NCBI GenBank assembly: GCA_013285915.1
Contig: JABDGS010000016.1
Span: 1-53,527, forward strand
Source: Bacteroidota bacterium
Lineage (GTDB): Bacteria; Bacteroidota; Bacteroidia; Chitinophagales; Chitinophagaceae
Reading direction: 5' to 3'
Length of the DNA stretch: 53,527 nucleotides
Below the pieces are notes generated by a model. That model searched no databases, was not told the origin of the DNA, and was given only the letters and a program-made list of their open reading frames with translations. The position numbers were made by a program, and so were the translations under genes. Positions 50,566 through 53,527 of this stretch are shown one piece after another; the stretch's first letter is position 1; every line of letters begins with the position of its first letter.

Positions 50566-52512
50566 ATGGAAGCAAGAGAATTTTTTATGAAGTATTGGTG
50601 GATCATACTGGTTATATTAATACCACTATTATACAAGGTTATACTGCGGGTGCTGTTTGGTATGATAATAGTTCCGCAAAACAGGATTGGCCTCGTAACC
50701 AAAAAATTTAAAGTAGTCGGCGCCAACCGCTCATTACCTGATGGCCGTATTATAGCCACAAAAGGTGAAGCCGGTTTCCAGGGTAAAACATTGGCCCCCG
50801 GCCTTTACTGGAACATGTGGCCGTGGCAGTATAGCGTAGACATGCAGCCTTTTACGGTAATACCCGAAGGCAAGATAGGCGTTGTACTTAGCAACGATGG
50901 TGCTGAATTACCAAGCGGTAATATACTTGCCCGTAAGGTTGACAGCGATAACTTCCAGGATGCTGCTGCCTTTCTTGATAATGGTGGCCAAAAAGGCCGG
51001 CAAACAAATATTTTAACCGCAGGTACATACCGTATTAATACCTATGCATTTAATGTAGCAGTGGCTGAGCTTACCACCATACATGAGAATATGCTGGGTA
51101 TAGTTACCATGCTTGATGGTGCGCCTATTACGGCGGGCCAGATAGCCGGTAAAAATATTGAAGGGCATAATAACTTCCAGGATATTGATGCGTTTCTTAA
51201 AAACGGTGGTAACCGTGGTTTGCAGCCACAGGTAATATTAGCGGGTAACTACTATATTAACCCCTGGGCGCAGCAAATTGAAGAGATACCGATGACGGAT
51301 GTGCCTATTGGTTTTGTGGGTGTGGTAATAAGCTATATTGGTGAGGATGGTAAAGACCTTACAGGCGACAGCTTTAAACATGGTAACATTGTAAGCAAAG
51401 GCTACAGGGGTGTGTGGATGGAGCCGCTTGGCCCCGGTAAATACCCCATAAACAAATATACCATGAAGGTTGAACTGGTACCTACCACCAACCTGGTGCT
51501 AAACTGGGCAAATGCGCGCAGTGAAGCGCACCAGCTTGATAAAAATTTAAGCACTATTACCGTGCGCAGTAAGGACGGTTTCCCGTTCAATCTTGACGTG
51601 GCACAAATTATTCATATACCTGCCAACGAAGCGCCAAAAGTTATTGCACGCTTTGGCAGCATGACCAACCTTGTAAGCCAGGTGCTTGAACCAACCATTG
51701 GTAACTATTTTCGTAACAGTGCGCAGGATAGTGATGTAATATCATTCCTAAGTACACGTAAGGAAAGGCAACAAGCAGCAAAGGAGCATATTAAAGCAGT
51801 GCTGGATGAATACAACGTTAATGCGGTTGATACATTGATAGGTGACATTGTTCCGCCTGAAGCGTTGATGAAAACATTAACCGACAGAAAGATTGCAGAA
51901 GAAGAGCAAAAAACCTATCAAACCCAAAAAATGGCACAGGAACAGCGCCAGGGTAAGGAAAAAGAAACTGCCATTGCCGATATGCAGAAGGAAATAGTAA
52001 AGGCCCAGCAAAGCGTTGAAATTGCACAGCGCACAGCCGATGCTGCGGTTAAGAAAAGTGAGGGTGATGCCAAGAGTATTAAACTTGCGGTTGAAGCTGA
52101 AGCCACCGCCACAAAGATGCGTGCTGAAGGTGAGGCCGCTGCCACACGTGCCCGCGCCAGTGCCCAGGCCGAAGCTACCAAGCTTAATGCCGAAGCTGAT
52201 GCAGAACGTATTAGTAAAACAGGTTTGGCTGAGGCCGAAAAAATTATGGCGATAGGTAAAAGTACTGCCGAAGCCTACGAACTGCAGGTTAAGGCCATGG
52301 GTGGCGACAACTTTACCAAGTTTAAGATAACTGAAGAAATTGGTAAAGGCCACATAAAAATTATACCTGACCTTGTAGTTGCTGGCAACGGCAACAGCAC
52401 AGATGGCAGCCTTAGTGGCCTGATGGGTTTGCAGTTATTGCAAATGCTTAAAGAAAATAAAACAGATAGTAAAACTGATAATAAAACAAATGATGATAGT
52501 ATAAAAAATTAA
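50566..52512 (+). CDS. SPFH/flotillin-like membrane protein
   Basis: 648 residues. One N-terminal membrane segment (WWIILVILIPLLYKVILRVLFGMIIV) is followed by an SPFH/Band-7 region that includes APGLYWNMWPWQYSVD, GPGKYPINKYTMKVELVPT and VRSKDGFPFNLDVAQIIHIP. From about 440 to 600 a long Ala/Glu-rich coiled coil follows (EAEATATKMRAEGEAAATRA), then a flotillin-like end (GKGHIKIIPDLVV) and an Asp/Asn-rich tail. Such proteins scaffold membrane microdomains. A repeated segment (NFQDAAAFLDNGGQKGRQ and NFQDIDAFLKNGGNRGLQ) shows internal duplication before the main domain. No NfeD partner is adjacent. Confidence 0.9.
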   Translation: MEAREFFMKYWWIILVILIPLLYKVILRVLFGMIIVPQNRIGLVTKKFKVVGANRSLPDGRIIATKGEAGFQGKTLAPGLYWNMWPWQYSVDMQPFTVIPEGKIGVVLSNDGAELPSGNILARKVDSDNFQDAAAFLDNGGQKGRQTNILTAGTYRINTYAFNVAVAELTTIHENMLGIVTMLDGAPITAGQIAGKNIEGHNNFQDIDAFLKNGGNRGLQPQVILAGNYYINPWAQQIEEIPMTDVPIGFVGVVISYIGEDGKDLTGDSFKHGNIVSKGYRGVWMEPLGPGKYPINKYTMKVELVPTTNLVLNWANARSEAHQLDKNLSTITVRSKDGFPFNLDVAQIIHIPANEAPKVIARFGSMTNLVSQVLEPTIGNYFRNSAQDSDVISFLSTRKERQQAAKEHIKAVLDEYNVNAVDTLIGDIVPPEALMKTLTDRKIAEEEQKTYQTQKMAQEQRQGKEKETAIADMQKEIVKAQQSVEIAQRTADAAVKKSEGDAKSIKLAVEAEATATKMRAEGEAAATRARASAQAEATKLNAEADAERISKTGLAEAEKIMAIGKSTAEAYELQVKAMGGDNFTKFKITEEIGKGHIKIIPDLVVAGNGNSTDGSLSGLMGLQLLQMLKENKTDSKTDNKTNDDSIKN

Positions 52513-52536
52513 CAGCTCAATCCCCTTAACACAAGG

Positions 52537-52570
52537 AAATCCTGCCGGCGAGGCGGGATTTTCTGTGTTT
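52537..52570 (+). terminator. Intrinsic terminator of the SPFH gene
   Basis: AAATCCTGCC (52537-52546) pairs with GGCGGGATTT (52552-52561) with one wobble, five-base loop, then TCTGTGTTT. ACA/TGT extends the stem. Confidence 0.7.
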
Positions 52571-52636
52571 GGGAGGTAAGCAGGGTAATAATACATAAAA
52601 ATATAGTTAATTGAAATTTAGTAAATTTGCAACATT

Positions 52637-53407
52637 ATGTTGGCAGCAACTAAAAATTATGATATATCATGCTACTACCTTAGAGTGGTGCATAACAGCC
52701 TGGACAATTTCAGTAAGAGTAAAATAGATTCATTTATTGAACTAATAAGAAATGATTTATTTAACAAAGCTGTGCCCTTAAAAGTAATTATTAAGCAGAG
52801 GCTACCTCTTATTTTCAATATTAGGATGTCAGCGTTTAAACTGATTTCCTCACGCAATGAAAATTTATCGGAATTAATTGACAATGAAGTCTATCCTTAT
52901 TTTGAACAAATGGCTGCAGTTGAAAGATTATCTGGTATATCAGAAAATATTCTTTTTGCTTTGCGATGTAACAGGAAAGTAGTTAAAGCTTTGACTGCAC
53001 AGTCAGGAGAGCAACAATTTACGGTGGAATCATTTGCTGATATTGCTGATATAACCTTTGAACAATTTCTTGGGTTGTTAAATATTAACACACCAGGTAA
53101 GGGGCAAACAGCAATAATTAGTGAATGGATGAAATGTACTTTGCAAATTGAATATTGTATTTGTGCAACGTCTTTAATTAACGATGAAAAACTTATGATT
53201 TCTAACGAAAGAATTAATGAACTTTCATCTATTATAGTTGATGCAGCCCAAAATTATTCGGCTATAGCCCTTGAGACGGGAATTTGGCCTGTTATTGAAA
53301 AATCATATTCCTCAAAATACGAAGACTACAGCGATGAAAACTTTATAAAGGAGCAAAAAGAATTAGCCGAAGCCGGGATTTCTTCATTTACCCAAAACTG
53401 GGAATAA
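52637..53407 (+). CDS. Uncharacterised 256-residue protein upstream of a PemK/MazF-type toxin
   Basis: I do not recognise a family. It is helical and soluble with no signal peptide, and ends in an acidic, amphipathic tail (DYSDENFIKEQKELAEAGIS...NWE). Antitoxins of MazF-type toxins often end in comparable acidic helices that wrap the toxin, but they are usually 70-100 residues; this protein would be unusually long. A TAAATTTG promoter element (52622-52629) sits 7 bases before the start. The toxin gene begins 6 bases after the stop. Antitoxin function is inference from position. Confidence 0.65.
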   Translation: MLAATKNYDISCYYLRVVHNSLDNFSKSKIDSFIELIRNDLFNKAVPLKVIIKQRLPLIFNIRMSAFKLISSRNENLSELIDNEVYPYFEQMAAVERLSGISENILFALRCNRKVVKALTAQSGEQQFTVESFADIADITFEQFLGLLNINTPGKGQTAIISEWMKCTLQIEYCICATSLINDEKLMISNERINELSSIIVDAAQNYSAIALETGIWPVIEKSYSSKYEDYSDENFIKEQKELAEAGISSFTQNWE

Positions 53408-53413
53408 TAAATT

Positions 53414-53527
53414 ATGGAGGGACCATACAATCGGGGAGAAATAATAATGGTTAACCTCGGAGAGGTTAGTGAAGTGCGGGGCCATGAACAAGCTAAACAC
53501 CGCCCATGTGTAGTAATAAAGTCTTTT
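53414..53527 (+). CDS. PemK/MazF family toxin, N-terminal part (cut by window end)
   Basis: 38 codons remain open to the last base. YNRGEIIMVNLGEVSEVRGHEQAKHRPCVVI matches the start of MazF/PemK endoribonucleases: the RG-I-V-NL strand, then the GHEQ-RP-VVI block around the catalytic arginine region. Such toxins cleave single-stranded RNA and are silenced by a co-encoded antitoxin. It is placed as the second gene of an operon with the 256-residue protein. Toxin-second order is normal for this class. The downstream part lies outside the window. Confidence 0.8.
   Translation, partial: MEGPYNRGEIIMVNLGEVSEVRGHEQAKHRPCVVIKSF

Noticed and set aside
1-53527. tRNA or rRNA genes
   Set aside because: I looked in the intergenic gaps for T-loop (GGTTCGAATCC-like) and rRNA signatures and saw none; a covariance-model scan would be needed to exclude them fully.

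Overview
The window reads as a chromosomal segment of a Bacteroidota bacterium, most likely of the Chitinophagaceae type. This is inferred from protein style, not from a database search. The signs are a TonB receptor with an N-terminal carboxypeptidase-like domain, a DUF4097 beta-helix protein, an exported MG2-type protein, a solitary gatC, a tiny ribosomal protein THX gene, tandem HU genes, Bacteroidota promoters of the TTG...TAnnTTTG type, and an almost complete lack of Shine-Dalgarno sequences. I see no rRNA, tRNA, CRISPR array or prophage. Most of the window is ordinary core and accessory housekeeping.

Layout. 1-5.6 kb: end of a DUF2252 gene with a decayed second copy of its 3' end, an orphan gene, a DUF4406-NudK pair, a Crp/Fnr regulator, and a cluster of His-rich membrane-anchored paralogues with a micro-ORF and a paralogue relic between them. 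5.8-17.7 kb: methylmalonate-semialdehyde dehydrogenase, a membrane histidine kinase, a penicillin-acylase-family enzyme, TrhO, PurC and a TonB-dependent receptor. 17.8-21.1 kb is the most rearranged part. Two nearly identical DinB-like genes bracket a REP-associated tyrosine transposase (RAYT) inside ~52-bp inverted repeats, a lipoprotein gene, a transposase-less miniature of the same element, and an IS3 orfA stump. 21.2-28.2 kb: TPR-like protein, cobalamin adenosyltransferase, ABC ATPase, GatC, an NtrC-type regulator and a large soluble hybrid kinase. 28.3-33 kb: DUF4097 protein, THX, two HU genes, DUF4286, exonuclease III, LOG-family protein. 33-42 kb: MG2/plug-like exported protein, lipoprotein hydrolase, DprA, a flippase-like membrane protein with a GT2 glycosyltransferase, a GH130 lipoprotein, and a ~136-bp tandem repeat. 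42-46.7 kb: recR, then a methionine synthase split into two genes behind a long structured leader. 46.7-53.5 kb: Uma2 nuclease, MFS transporter, an A+T-rich orphan DUF3883 protein, an SPFH/flotillin protein, and a PemK/MazF-type toxin gene cut by the window edge and preceded by an unrecognised 256-residue protein.

Connections. Cobalamin links MetH (methylcobalamin) and the PduO-type adenosyltransferase (adenosylcobalamin, normally for methylmalonyl-CoA mutase). The mmsA product feeds propionyl-CoA into that same route. RecR, DprA, ExoIII and HU are DNA-maintenance functions.

The most interesting signals are: (1) an H-type pseudoknot with a competing hairpin in the metH leader, topologically like a class II SAM riboswitch; (2) the RAYT element and its miniature; (3) short G/C-rich palindromic repeats read through in frame inside MetH, and possibly at the ends of the Crp and DUF4286 proteins; (4) the toxin gene with an unusual upstream partner; and (5) several small genes or relics (THX, a 32-residue membrane peptide, a paralogue C-terminus, a DUF2252 tail).
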